A stretch of DNA of 64,000 nt from Kribbella amoyensis (GCF_007828865.1 NZ_VIVK01000003.1:372001-436000), one strand, 5' to 3'. Shown: positions 1 to 8,323, numbered from the stretch's first letter. Notes: generated from the sequence alone by a model not told the origin. Numbers and translations are program-made.

Positions 1-2
1 GG

Positions 3-818
3 ACGACCACGAAGGACGCGCAGACGCAGGGTCAGCTGGTCGCGAGCCAGCTCGGCTGCAAGGATCCGGCGAACACGGCGGACTGTCTGCGCAAGGTCCC
101 GGTGGCCAAGCTGCTCGCGGTGCCGCAGGTGATGAACATCTTCCAGCCGATGGCCCTGGACAACGACGACCTGCCGCCGAATCCCGAGCAGGCGCTGGAC
201 CGCGGTGAGTTCGCCGAGGTGCCGGTCCTGGCCGGGAGCACCCGGGACGAGCACACGACGTTCGTGGCCTTCTTCCGCGAGCTGGCCGGCCGTCCGGTGA
301 CCAAGGCGAACTACCCCGAACTGCTCCGCACCGCCTTCGGGGCGAACGCGGCGAAGATCGCGGCCGAGTACCCGCTGACCGGCTACCCGACGCCCGCGCT
401 GGCCTGGTCGGCGGTCGTCACCGACCGGCTCTGGGCCCGCGCCCAGCTCCGGCAGAACCAGTTGCTCTCGGCAAAGAACCCGCTGTGGTTCTACGAGTTC
501 GCGGACCGCGACGCCCCGCTGGACATCCCGTTCCCGCCCGGCTTCGACCCCGGCGCCTGGCACGCGGGCGACGTCGGGTACCTGTTCCGGACCGCCGAGG
601 AGGCCGGCAAGATGACCAACGACCAGGTCGCGCTGTCCGACGCGATGATCCGGTACTGGACCACGTTCGCCCACCACGGCGACCCGAACACCGAAGGCCT
701 GCCGGCCTGGCCCAGGTTCGCGCAGCCGGCCGACGTCCAGTCCCTGGCCCCGAACGCGATCAAGCCGGTCGACTACGAAGCCGAACACAAACTCACCTTC
801 TGGCGCGGCCTGCCGTAG
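3..818 (+). CDS. Type-B carboxylesterase, C-terminal part
   Basis: The open frame runs in from the left edge, so the N-terminus and the serine nucleophile elbow lie outside the window; 271 residues are visible. The segment with a conserved cysteine (DCLRKVPVAKLL) and the C-terminal GDPNTEGLPAWPRF are typical of alpha/beta-hydrolase esterases of the carboxylesterase/cholinesterase family. ELAG and the late HHGDP give the region of the catalytic acid and histidine. The enzyme would hydrolyse carboxylic esters; the substrate cannot be told. It may be secreted, as many actinobacterial members are, but the signal peptide region is missing. It ends 21 nt before the next gene. Confidence 0.85.
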   Translation, partial: TTTKDAQTQGQLVASQLGCKDPANTADCLRKVPVAKLLAVPQVMNIFQPMALDNDDLPPNPEQALDRGEFAEVPVLAGSTRDEHTTFVAFFRELAGRPVTKANYPELLRTAFGANAAKIAAEYPLTGYPTPALAWSAVVTDRLWARAQLRQNQLLSAKNPLWFYEFADRDAPLDIPFPPGFDPGAWHAGDVGYLFRTAEEAGKMTNDQVALSDAMIRYWTTFAHHGDPNTEGLPAWPRFAQPADVQSLAPNAIKPVDYEAEHKLTFWRGLP

Positions 819-839
819 TTGTGCCACTAGAGTGGGCGC

Positions 840-1127
840 ATGGCTGAACTGCTGACGGACGACCAGATCGACCAGGCGATCCGCGACCACCTGCCGCTGT
901 GGAAGGTCGAGGACGGTGCGCTGGCCCGCAGCGTGGAGAAGCCGACCTTCCTGGACGGGATCCGGCTGGTCGCCACGGTGGCGCAGCTGGCCGAGTCGAT
1001 GAACCACCACCCGGACATCGACATCCGCTACACCACCATCACGTTCCGGATCCGCAGCCACGAGGCCGGCGGCATCACCGACGACGATCTCGTCCTGGCC
1101 CGCCACATCGACACCGCCGCCGGCTGA
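840..1127 (+). CDS. 4a-hydroxytetrahydrobiopterin dehydratase (PCD/DCoH)
   Basis: A 95-residue protein, the usual size of pterin-4a-carbinolamine dehydratases, which dehydrate 4a-hydroxytetrahydropterin so that the cofactor of aromatic amino acid hydroxylases can be recycled. The family signature is clear: ESMNHHPDIDIRY carries the paired catalytic histidines and the following aromatic residue, and TFRIRSHEAGGITDDDL supplies the downstream histidine and aspartate. The mRNA is probably leaderless, because a -10-like TAGAGT at 828-833 sits 6 nt before the ATG and there is no ribosome binding site. No hydroxylase gene lies nearby, so the physiological partner is unknown. Confidence 0.92.
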   Translation: MAELLTDDQIDQAIRDHLPLWKVEDGALARSVEKPTFLDGIRLVATVAQLAESMNHHPDIDIRYTTITFRIRSHEAGGITDDDLVLARHIDTAAG

Positions 1128-1229
1128 CCCGGCGTGGGCTGACGCCGGCCTGACCGTTTCCCGTCATGTCGTGGGTCTGCCACGGTGAGTGCTGGCCTGG
1201 TGCCGAACCGGCCGCTTACAAAGAGGTTC

Positions 1230-2279
1230 ATGCACACACTGCCCGCGTTGCTCCTGGCCGGCTCGCTCAGCTTCGGTACTCCGGTCACTCCTGGCTGGTT
1301 CTGGACGGTGCCGCACTGCGACACCGTGTACGGAGACGGCGGGGTGACCGTGACGGCGGACGACGGGGCCCAGCTCGCGCCGACCAAGGGCACGCTGCGG
1401 CCGGTCACGTACACCAAGGTCGCCACGTTGCCGGAGCCGAACGTGCTGATCGCGATCGGCCGGCAGTCGATCCAGCGCTCCGCGGACGCCGGTTGCAGCT
1501 GGCAACAGATCGACAAATCACCGGACGACCTGGCCACGTACGACGTGACCGCGGGACCCGGCGACACGGCGTACGTGCACAGCGTCAACGACCAGCCGAT
1601 CCACCGGGTCAAGGGCAGCACGGTGAGTACGGTGGCCGGACCGATCGAGGGCAACGGGGTCGTCGCCCTGTACTCCGCGCCGGGGTCCCTGCGGGTGGTG
1701 GGCGGTGACGGGCAACTGTACGACTCGGCCGACGACGGAGTCAGCTGGCGCCGGGCCGGGCTCGCGCCGGGCCGGGACCTGTTCGCGTACGACGCCGTCA
1801 TCGATCCGCGCGATCCGGACCACGCGGTCGTCGGGGTGATGTCGGACGGGGTCTACTCGACGTTCGACGGCGGCCGGACCTGGACGCACGCGGCCGCGGT
1901 CGAGCGGACGAACGCGTTCAGCCTCGCGATCTCCCCCGCCGATCCGTCGAAGGTGTGGCTGGAGGCGTACGACCGGGACGCGGCCGACCGGTTCATCTGG
2001 CAGTCCGACGACGGTGGCCGCAAGTTCCGGATCGTGCTCGACTCGACCCGGGCCACGCTCTACAACGGCAACCGGATGTGGCCCAGCCCGGTCGACGCCG
2101 ACCTGCTGTACTTCGCGTACGGCACCTCGTTCGCGAACTACGGCTCCGACCTGTACCGGTTCCGCCCGTCCACCGGCGAGCTGAGCAAGCAGCACAACAC
2201 CTTCGACGGCATCCCCGGACTCGCCTTCAACCCGGCCGACCCGAGCCTGTTGTACCTGGGCCTGGCCGAGGAACGCTGA
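1230..2279 (+). CDS. Secreted sialidase/BNR-like repeat protein
   Basis: I chose the ATG at 1230 because AGAGG lies just upstream and the protein then opens with a short signal peptide (MHTLPALLLAGSLSFG). A longer in-frame start at 1185 would add 15 non-hydrophobic residues. The 349-residue product contains repeated Asp-box-like units, for example SADAGCSWQQ, SADDGVSWRR, TFDGGRTWTH and QSDDGGRKFRI (S/T-x-D-x-G-x-x-W/F). These are the blades of a sialidase or VPS10-type beta-propeller. No set of sialidase catalytic residues (arginine triad, Tyr/Glu pair) can be assigned, so this is better read as an extracellular propeller protein of unknown ligand than as an enzyme. Confidence 0.75.
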   Translation: MHTLPALLLAGSLSFGTPVTPGWFWTVPHCDTVYGDGGVTVTADDGAQLAPTKGTLRPVTYTKVATLPEPNVLIAIGRQSIQRSADAGCSWQQIDKSPDDLATYDVTAGPGDTAYVHSVNDQPIHRVKGSTVSTVAGPIEGNGVVALYSAPGSLRVVGGDGQLYDSADDGVSWRRAGLAPGRDLFAYDAVIDPRDPDHAVVGVMSDGVYSTFDGGRTWTHAAAVERTNAFSLAISPADPSKVWLEAYDRDAADRFIWQSDDGGRKFRIVLDSTRATLYNGNRMWPSPVDADLLYFAYGTSFANYGSDLYRFRPSTGELSKQHNTFDGIPGLAFNPADPSLLYLGLAEER

Positions 2280-2338
2280 GCGGGAACCGGAGTACCGCCG
2301 AAGCTCTGCGGCCGGTAAGGATCTGACATGCTGGGCCG

Positions 2339-3163
2339 GTGACGACTGCTGACGAGTACCGCCTGCTGGGCTTCACCGACGCCGATCGGGAGGCCGCCGA
2401 GAAGCTGGCCGTGGATCCGGTGGCGACCGCGGACTTCGCGGCCCAGCTGCGCAAGGTGATGGGTACGTTCCCCGCCGAGGGTGAGCTGACCGCGCCGGAC
2501 GACCCGCTGGTGTCGGTGGCCGCGTTCCTGCAGACGCTGCCCGACATCCGGCGGTACCACGCGGAACGCGGGATCAGCGACGAGATCAGCTGGGCCACGC
2601 TGGCCGACCTCGGCCGGCAGCTGAACGTGAACCGCCGGACCCACGGCGACTTCGGGCTGGAGACGCACTGGTGGATGACGATCCACTGGGTCGGCGCGAT
2701 CTTCGCGCTCGGCCGGCTCCAGTTCCTGCTCCACCAGGTGCCGGACGCACACCCGGTCCCGGGCGTCGCGTCGGGCGAGTGGGTGGTCGGCGTGCACATC
2801 CCGGAGAGCGGGCCGCTCACTCCGGAGGCGGTGGAGGACAGCTTCGCGCAGGCGCGGGAGTTCTTCCCCAAGCACTTCCCCGAGTACCCGGTGAAGACGG
2901 CGACCCTCGGCTCGTGGCTGCTCGACCCGTACCTGCTGGACAACCTCCCGCAGGAGTCCAACATGGTCCGCTTCGGCCGCCGCTTCACGCCGTACGGCGA
3001 ACCACGCGACTCCCAGGACAGCGCGATCTTCTTCACCTTCCGCAGCCACGACCTCGGCAAGCTGGACGAGTTCCCGCAGGACACCGCCCTGCAGCGGCTG
3101 ATCGTCCGCCGGATCAGGGACGGCGGCACCTGGCAGACCGCGTTCGGTTACACCACGCTCTAA
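2339..3163 (+). CDS. Acyltransferase-domain protein (GNAT-like, NAT_N type)
   Basis: This 274-residue protein starts with GTG at 2339. A CATGCT hexamer 6 nt before it suggests a leaderless message. The central segment THWWMTIHWVGAIFALGRLQ, followed by a helical domain and a C-terminal GNAT-like sheet, resembles the two-domain actinobacterial 'acyltransferase domain-containing' proteins (N-terminal NAT_N plus GNAT_C), which I recall from annotation rather than from structure. Acyl-CoA-dependent transfer is a family inference and the substrate is unknown. There is no signal peptide or membrane segment, so it should be cytosolic. It stands alone between a propeller gene and the SDR. Confidence 0.6.
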   Translation: MTTADEYRLLGFTDADREAAEKLAVDPVATADFAAQLRKVMGTFPAEGELTAPDDPLVSVAAFLQTLPDIRRYHAERGISDEISWATLADLGRQLNVNRRTHGDFGLETHWWMTIHWVGAIFALGRLQFLLHQVPDAHPVPGVASGEWVVGVHIPESGPLTPEAVEDSFAQAREFFPKHFPEYPVKTATLGSWLLDPYLLDNLPQESNMVRFGRRFTPYGEPRDSQDSAIFFTFRSHDLGKLDEFPQDTALQRLIVRRIRDGGTWQTAFGYTTL

Positions 3164-3167
3164 TCCC

Positions 3168-3198
3168 TTGACCTAGAGCCAACTCTAGAACCTAGAGT
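3168..3198 (+). promoter_or_regulatory. MerR-type promoter of the SDR gene
   Basis: A -35 TTGACC (3168-3173) and a -10 TAGAGT (3193-3198) are separated by 19 bp instead of 17. The long spacer contains the perfect dyad CTAGAGccaaCTCTAG. This is the architecture that MerR-family activators need, since they untwist an over-long spacer. The ATG at 3207 lies 8 nt after the -10, so the message should be leaderless. No merR gene is present nearby. Confidence 0.7.
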
Positions 3199-3206
3199 CC
3201 CCGGAC

Positions 3207-3902
3207 ATGCGTGTCACTTTGATCACCGGGGGCTCCAGCGGCATCGGCGCCGCCGCGGCCCGTCAACTGCTCGACCTCGGCCATCAGGTCACCGTCACCG
3301 GCCGGAACCCGGACCGGCTGGCCGCCTTCGCCGACAGCCTCGGCAGCCCGGACCAGGTGCTCCCGCTGGTCAGCGACGCCTCGGACCCGGCCGCGGTCGA
3401 GGCAGCGGTCGCCGAGACGCTGGAGCGATTCGGCCGGCTCGACAACGCCGTGGCCAACGCGGGGTTCGCCACCCATGACCTGCTCGACGACGGCGACCCC
3501 GAGGGCTGGCGGTCGATGATCCTCACTAACGTGCTCGGCCCGGCGGCCCTGATCCGGTACGCCCTGCCCGCCCTCCGCGAGAGCCGGGGCCGGATCGTCC
3601 TGGTCGGCAGCCTGGCCGGTCACGTCCACACCGCGGGCAACATCTACGGCGCGACCAAGTTCGCGGTGACCGGGCTGGCCGAGAACACCCGGCTGCTCGT
3701 CACCAAGGACGGGATCGGGGTCACACTGGTCTCCCCCGGCGCCGTCGAGACCCACTTCTCCGATCCGGTCGGCGGTCTGGAGCCGGGCCGGGAACGGATC
3801 ACGGCGGACCAGTTCGCGGCCGCGATCGTGTGGGCGGTCGAGCAACCCGAGGGCGTGGACATCAACACCCTGGTCGTCCGGCCGATCGGCTCACCGCGTT
3901 AG
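3207..3902 (+). CDS. Short-chain dehydrogenase/reductase (SDR)
   Basis: A classical SDR of 231 residues. The N-terminal TGGSSGIG is the dinucleotide-binding glycine motif, NAVANAG is the NAG motif, and YGATK holds the catalytic Tyr and Lys, with the serine in VLVGSLAG. The likely reaction is NAD(P)H-linked oxidation or reduction of a small carbonyl or alcohol. The gene starts 8 nt after the -10 of a MerR-type promoter, so it is probably induced by a small molecule or by oxidative or electrophilic stress (inference). Its stop codon overlaps the stop of the convergent lipoprotein gene by a few bases. Confidence 0.9.
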   Translation: MRVTLITGGSSGIGAAAARQLLDLGHQVTVTGRNPDRLAAFADSLGSPDQVLPLVSDASDPAAVEAAVAETLERFGRLDNAVANAGFATHDLLDDGDPEGWRSMILTNVLGPAALIRYALPALRESRGRIVLVGSLAGHVHTAGNIYGATKFAVTGLAENTRLLVTKDGIGVTLVSPGAVETHFSDPVGGLEPGRERITADQFAAAIVWAVEQPEGVDINTLVVRPIGSPR

Positions 3903-5062
3903 CTCTTCGGGACGCCGTTCTTCTGCAGCCAGCTGACCAGCTCGGAGTTGCTCACGCAGCGGACGTCGGGCTGGGTGCAGGTCTCCTTGACGAAGGCCTG
4001 CATCGCGTCGGAGTACACGCTGTTGTTCCAGCGGTTGAAGTGGTTGCCGAGGAAGAGCGGCGGGTTCCCGGCCGCGCGGGAGCCGGCCAGCGCCGACCGG
4101 TACGTCGCGAGCACCTGCGCCTTGAGCTTCGGCGCCTGCGCGGCCGGGGCCTCGCGCGCCTTGTTCTGCGCGTACCAGAGGTTGTAGTCCATCGTCAGCG
4201 TGGTCCTGCCGGTCCCGGCGAGCTTGACCGACTGGAGCGGGAAGTTCCACAGCCCGTCCTCCTTCTTCGGCCAGGCGATGTACCCGGGCTCGGAGGCGTC
4301 GTACTGCATCCCGCGCTCCCGCATCACCTGCCGGTACGCGGTCCGGTTGCCCTCGAGGCACGGCGTCCGCATCCCTTCGACCGTGCTCGGGTCGAACGGC
4401 GCGGCCAGCGGTTTCCCGGCGGCCAGGGTGGGACCGCTCGTCACCATGCGGTCGAACGCAGCCAGCTCGCTCTTCCACTGCACCGCCGTCCAGCTGTTGA
4501 TGCCCTTGGTCCCGCAGAAGTGCCCGTTCGCGTGGGTCCCGATCTCGTGGCCCTCGGCGATCGCCTGCCGCAGCACGGCGGCCCGGCGCAGCACCTTGTC
4601 CGGATCACCCCAACCGATGTCGGACGCGCCGGGCTTGAGCCGCGGTGGCCGGTAGTCGGTCTTGTACTTCTCCGGGTACAGGTACGGCCCGGAGAGGAAG
4701 AACGTCATCCGCGCATTGGTCTGCTGGGCGATCGTCCGCCAACGCGACCACAGCACCAGATCGCCGGCGCCGTCGAACGACACCACCACGAACAAGGGCG
4801 GCTTGCCGTTCGGAAGGCGAGCCGGGAACGTCCGACCGACCGGTGCCGCGGCCGGCGGTTTGGTCCCCGGGGTCAGCGTGTTCGACGGGTCCGGTTCGCT
4901 CGGTGACGGCGTCGTCGGCTGCTGGGTCGCGGACGGTGATCCGCTGGTCCTGGGCGGTGGACTCACGCCCGGACTCCCGGCCCCCTCAGGCGGTACATCG
5001 GCACATCCGGCCACCAGTACCGACGCCAGCACCGTCACACTCAGCAATCTCTTGGTCCCCAC
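3899..5062 (-). CDS. Lipoprotein with divergent polysaccharide-deacetylase-like domain
   Basis: With the GTG at 5062 the product has 387 residues and starts with a lipoprotein signal (KRLLSVTVLASVLVAGC). A longer frame to 5110 would put a polar tail before it. A Pro/Ser/Thr-rich linker of about 60 residues follows. The body looks like a NodB fold: VVVSFDGAGD stands where TFDDGP is expected, EIGTHANGH supplies an H-x3-H metal pair, and LFLGNHFNRW lies near the end. The first motif is altered, so hydrolytic activity is doubtful. It would be anchored on the outer face of the cytoplasmic membrane and may act on, or bind, cell-wall glycans. It converges on the SDR. Confidence 0.65.
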   Translation of the reverse strand: MGTKRLLSVTVLASVLVAGCADVPPEGAGSPGVSPPPRTSGSPSATQQPTTPSPSEPDPSNTLTPGTKPPAAAPVGRTFPARLPNGKPPLFVVVSFDGAGDLVLWSRWRTIAQQTNARMTFFLSGPYLYPEKYKTDYRPPRLKPGASDIGWGDPDKVLRRAAVLRQAIAEGHEIGTHANGHFCGTKGINSWTAVQWKSELAAFDRMVTSGPTLAAGKPLAAPFDPSTVEGMRTPCLEGNRTAYRQVMRERGMQYDASEPGYIAWPKKEDGLWNFPLQSVKLAGTGRTTLTMDYNLWYAQNKAREAPAAQAPKLKAQVLATYRSALAGSRAAGNPPLFLGNHFNRWNNSVYSDAMQAFVKETCTQPDVRCVSNSELVSWLQKNGVPKS

Positions 5063-5140
5063 CACGTACCTACTGACGCATGGGTCCCGGTTCCGGTTGG
5101 GGTCTGACACGCCCTCGCCGGAGAAGCGGCCGGCCGATCG

Positions 5141-5770
5141 TTACCCGGCCGTGACCTTCGAGGCCTTCCGTTTGAGCGTGATCCGCCGGGTCGTCTCGAT
5201 CACCAAGCCGATCGAGAACGCCAGCCCGAGGCTGAACCCGAGTGCCTTCAGCGAGTCGTGCGCGAACGCGTCACCACCCAGATACCCGAGCAGCGCGACG
5301 TAGGTGTACGCCACCGTGACCCCGGCCGCGGTGAAGATCACGAACTTCCGGAACGAGTACGCCGTGGCGCCCGCGGTCAGCGTGGCCACCATCCGCGCGC
5401 CCGGGATGTACCGGACCGTCATCAGGACCAGGCCGCCGCGGGAGTGCAGGGCATGCGAGACCTTCTCGTACATCGCCTGCCGCGCCTCCCGCCGGCGCAG
5501 CCAGCGGCGCAACGCGGGACCGGAGCCGCGTCCCATGAAGTAGCAGACGCACTCGCCGATCACCGAGCCGAGCATCGCCAGCACGATGACGAGGAGCAGG
5601 TTCTGGTGACCCGCGGCCGCGGCCATCCCGGCGGTGACCACCAGGCCCTCGCTCGGGATCACCGGGAAGACGGCGTCGATGGCCGCCGCCAGGAACAGCA
5701 CGAGCAGCAGCCAGTGCGAGGCCATCGCCAGGCTGAGCAGTTCGCGGGCAGCGTCCAACAATTCGGTCAC
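5141..5770 (-). CDS. DedA-family membrane protein (SNARE-associated/VTT)
   Basis: I use the GTG at 5770, which gives the usual short helix before the first hydrophobic segment (209 residues). A TTG at 5797 in the same frame is possible. The DedA signature is present: FPVIPSEGLVV in the membrane re-entrant region, then GSVIGECVCYFMGRGSG, and RYIPGARMVATLTAGA with the conserved Arg/Pro/Gly. Four to five membrane segments are visible. The family is linked to undecaprenyl-phosphate and phospholipid flipping and to membrane potential; this protein probably serves envelope lipid handling. The C-terminus is basic (RRITLKRKASK). Confidence 0.9.
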   Translation of the reverse strand: MTELLDAARELLSLAMASHWLLLVLFLAAAIDAVFPVIPSEGLVVTAGMAAAAGHQNLLLVIVLAMLGSVIGECVCYFMGRGSGPALRRWLRRREARQAMYEKVSHALHSRGGLVLMTVRYIPGARMVATLTAGATAYSFRKFVIFTAAGVTVAYTYVALLGYLGGDAFAHDSLKALGFSLGLAFSIGLVIETTRRITLKRKASKVTAG

Positions 5771-5856
5771 CCCAGGAAGCATGCCACCCACTGTCAAGCC
5801 GTCCGGACCGGAACGCCCTTGCCGCGCAGGGATTCCGGCGTGCGTTCACGCAGAGT

Positions 5857-7062
5857 TCACGACCCTGCGGGGTTCGGCAGGACGGGCAGCTCGCGGATCC
5901 CGTTCATCAGCAGACCCGCGTACCGCGGCGGGTCCTGGTCCGGATCGGCGAGCCGCAGCTCCGGGAACCGCTCGAACAGCAGGCCGAGCGCGATCCGCCC
6001 TTCCAGCCGGGCCAGCGGCGCCCCGAGACAGTGGTGGATCCCGTGCCCGAAGGCGAGGTGCTGGTTGTCCGGCCTGGTGATGTCGAGCTCGTCGCCGCGG
6101 CCGTACTTGGCGTCGTCCCGGTTCGCCGCGAACAGCGCCATCACAATCACGTCCCCCGGCGCGATCGACGCACCGGCGATCTCGATCCGCTCGGCGGCCA
6201 CGTACGGGATCGCGGCCTGCAGTGGGCCGTCGTACCGGAGCAACTCCTCGACGGCCGCGGGCAGGCGATCGGGCTCCGACTTGAGCAGAGCGAGCTGGTC
6301 AGGGTGCCGCAGCAACGCGTCGACGCCGTTGGTGATCAGGTTGACCGTGGTCTCGTGACCGGCCGCGAGTAGCAGGAACACCATCGAGGTCAGCTCGTCC
6401 GGGCTCAGCCGGTCACCGCCGTCACGGACCGCGATCAGCTCGGACAGCAGGTCGTCCGCGGGGTCCACCCGCTTGTCCTCGATCAGTTCGCGGATGAACT
6501 CGACCATCGCCAGCGCGGACTCGACGTACACCTCGGGCGAATGCACGGCGGCGTTCACGACGACCGAGGACCAGCGGCGGAAGTCGGCGCGCCGGACCGG
6601 CGGGATCCCGATCAGCTCGCAGATCACCGTGATCGGCAGCGGGTAGCTGTACGCGTCCACCAGGTCGACCGGCTCACCCGCCGACGCTTGCCCGGCCAGG
6701 TCGTCCAGCAGGCCGGTCGCGATCTCGCGGATCCGCGGTGCGAGCAGCTCGATCCGGCGGCGGGTGAAGGCGGCCGAGACCAGCTTGCGCATCCGGGTGT
6801 GGTCGGGTGGGTTCGCGCCGAGCATGTGGCGGTCCATCGAGTTCACCAGGTCGTCGAACACGTGGTCCCGATGCGGCCCGTCCAGCGGCGACCGGACCAC
6901 GGCCGGGTGGGCGAGCAGCGCCCGCGCCTCGGCGTACCCGGTCACCAGCCAGACCGGGACCCCGGTGAACAGCACGACGTACTGGAGCGGGCCGGCCGCC
7001 GCCAGCTCGGCGAATCCCTGCCGTCGGGCGGTCCCGCTGGTCTCGGTGAAAGGCGACGTCAC
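5857..7062 (-). CDS. Cytochrome P450
   Basis: A 401-residue class I bacterial P450. The heme-binding loop FGHGIHHCLGAPLARLEGR has the thiolate cysteine, the I-helix has AAGHETT with the acid-alcohol pair, and the ExxR pair is in VEELLRYDG. The size and the N-terminus without a membrane anchor fit soluble CYP105/107-type enzymes of actinomycetes that hydroxylate small molecules. No ferredoxin or reductase gene adjoins it, so electrons must come from elsewhere. The GTG start at 7062 is preceded by a -10-like TAGGCT (minus strand, 7070-7075) at 7 nt. It is divergent from the ArsR gene, whose operator could also affect it. Confidence 0.93.
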   Translation of the reverse strand: MTSPFTETSGTARRQGFAELAAAGPLQYVVLFTGVPVWLVTGYAEARALLAHPAVVRSPLDGPHRDHVFDDLVNSMDRHMLGANPPDHTRMRKLVSAAFTRRRIELLAPRIREIATGLLDDLAGQASAGEPVDLVDAYSYPLPITVICELIGIPPVRRADFRRWSSVVVNAAVHSPEVYVESALAMVEFIRELIEDKRVDPADDLLSELIAVRDGGDRLSPDELTSMVFLLLAAGHETTVNLITNGVDALLRHPDQLALLKSEPDRLPAAVEELLRYDGPLQAAIPYVAAERIEIAGASIAPGDVIVMALFAANRDDAKYGRGDELDITRPDNQHLAFGHGIHHCLGAPLARLEGRIALGLLFERFPELRLADPDQDPPRYAGLLMNGIRELPVLPNPAGS

Positions 7063-7094
7063 GCTCGCCAGCCTACGGTCCGGCCGGTCCGCCC

Positions 7095-7124
7095 TTGACG
7101 CGACACTTCACCATCTGGTGAAGT
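7095..7124 (+). promoter_or_regulatory. Operator and promoter of the ArsR-SRPBCC pair
   Basis: A -35-like TTGACG (7095-7100) is followed by the perfect inverted repeat ACTTCACCA-TC-TGGTGAAGT (7105-7124), whose right arm covers the likely -10 (TGAAGT, 7119-7124). The GTG of the regulator lies 7 nt further on. Repressor bound here would block RNA polymerase, so autoregulation by the adjacent ArsR-family protein is likely. The P450 is divergent from the same gap. Confidence 0.7.
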
Positions 7125-7131
7125 ATTGGGC

Positions 7132-7449
7132 GTGCTGACCACGACGTTCGCGGCGCTCTCCGATCCGACCCGGCTCGCGGTGGTGGAGCGCCTCGGCCAG
7201 GGCGAGGCGACGATGGGCGAGCTCGCCGCGCCGCACCGGATCACGCTGCCGGCGATGACGAAACACGTCGGCGTCCTGGTCGACGCTGGGCTGGTGACCC
7301 GGCGCAAGGTGGGCCGGACGGTGGTCTGCACGCTGCGGCCGGACCGGCTGTCCGAGGTGCAGACCTGGCTCGGCGACCTGACCGCGTACTGGCACAGCAC
7401 CCTGGACCGGCTGGCGGATCTCCTGGAAGGCGACGGCGATGACGACTGA
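7132..7449 (+). CDS. ArsR/SdpR-family transcriptional regulator
   Basis: A 105-residue winged-helix repressor: FAALSDPTRLAVVERLGQGEATMGEL is the entry helix region, and TLPAMTKHVGVLVDAGLVTRRKVGR the recognition helix and wing. It lacks the arsenic-binding cysteine motif, so metal sensing is unlikely. The partner gene overlaps its end by 11 nt, the usual SdpR-type arrangement in which a small regulator controls an SRPBCC (AHSA1-like) protein. I prefer the GTG at 7132, positioned for a leaderless start, over the TTG at 7126. Confidence 0.88.
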   Translation: MLTTTFAALSDPTRLAVVERLGQGEATMGELAAPHRITLPAMTKHVGVLVDAGLVTRRKVGRTVVCTLRPDRLSEVQTWLGDLTAYWHSTLDRLADLLEGDGDDD

Positions 7450-7855
7450 CATCCGGATCGAACGGGTGCTCAAGGCAACGATCAGCAAGGTGTACGACGC
7501 GTGGACGCGGGCCGACCTGCTGGTCCGCTGGTACTGCCCGAACCCGGCGCTGGAACTGACCGTGGACGCCGACGTCCGGGTCGGCGGCGACTACGTGGTG
7601 ACGATGGGTCCGTACATCGTCCGCGGACGGTACCTCGAGGTGGAGCCGCCGCACCGGCTCGCGTTCACCTGGAAGTGGGACTCCGACGACGGCGAGACCA
7701 CCCGGGTCCAGGTGGACCTGGCCGAGGTCGAGGACGGGACCCGGTTGCGGCTCACCCACACCGGGTTCGCGACCGCGGAGTCGGCCACGAACCACCAGCA
7801 GGGCTGGGAGCCCGAGCTGGACCGGCTCGCGGACCTGCTCGCCGCGTCTGTCTGA
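7439..7855 (+). CDS. SRPBCC/AHSA1-like domain protein
   Basis: A 138-residue START-like lipid or small-molecule binding fold (activator of Hsp90 ATPase homologue type). Hallmarks are the N-terminal IERVLKATISKVYDAWT, the WYCPNP and GGDYVVTMG turn, and the C-terminal helix region HQQGWEPELDRLADLL. Such proteins bind hydrophobic ligands; the ligand is unknown. It overlaps the ArsR gene by 11 nt, so the two are translated together. A very similar module occurs at 23.26-24.05 kb. A strong hairpin terminator follows at 7871-7896. Confidence 0.85.
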   Translation: MTTDIRIERVLKATISKVYDAWTRADLLVRWYCPNPALELTVDADVRVGGDYVVTMGPYIVRGRYLEVEPPHRLAFTWKWDSDDGETTRVQVDLAEVEDGTRLRLTHTGFATAESATNHQQGWEPELDRLADLLAASV

Positions 7856-7870
7856 CCCATGGAAAAGCTC

Positions 7871-7896
7871 GAGCCCCGGGCGGCAACCCGGGGCTC
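7871..7896. terminator. Hairpin terminator
   Basis: Perfect 10-bp stem GAGCCCCGGG / CCCGGGGCTC with the 6-nt loop CGGCAA. It lies between the convergent SRPBCC gene and the small DUF5302-like gene and probably serves both. Confidence 0.75.
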
Positions 7897-7919
7897 AGAT
7901 GGATGGATGGGCGGCGGAA

Positions 7920-8099
7920 TCAGCTGCCGGACTTGCGCCGGAACTGGCGCCTCTGCTTGTCGTTGTGCGCGTCGCCGACACCCTCGCGGCGAGCCCCGGT
8001 CCCGGGGTGCGACTCGTGGTGCGCGTTCTTCTTGGCGAGCGCCTCGCGGAACTTCCGCTGCAGATCGTCCTCGGCCGGCTTGCTGGCGTTGTCGCTCAT
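7920..8099 (-). CDS. Small DUF5302-like protein (59 aa)
   Basis: Read on the minus strand from an ATG at 8097-8099, with GGAG 6 nt upstream, this frame encodes 59 residues beginning MSDNASKPAEDDLQRKF and ending KQRRQFRRKSGS. The acidic start, the KFREALAKK helix, a flexible His/Gly-rich middle and the basic RRKSG tail match the DUF5302 family of small actinobacterial proteins as I remember it. The function is unknown; the charge distribution suggests a small soluble, possibly nucleic-acid-associated protein. It is too short for most automatic ORF cut-offs. Confidence 0.75.
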   Translation of the reverse strand: MSDNASKPAEDDLQRKFREALAKKNAHHESHPGTGARREGVGDAHNDKQRRQFRRKSGS

Positions 8100-8323
8100 A
8101 CCGTCTCCTTCAAACCGTCGGGCGTACAGGGTCTACCTAACCAAGGGTCGTGGTGCACCCGCCAGCCATTATCCGTCACGGTCCCGGGCGAGCGGCCTGG
8201 TGGTTGTTGTGTCCCGGCGTATTCTGGAGTCACGGTCGACGGAAGCGCCTCAGCCACCTGGGCTTCGAGGCAGAACCACCGGGCCGTACCACCTCCGGCC
8301 GCCGGCGTGCGGCCCCACCGACA

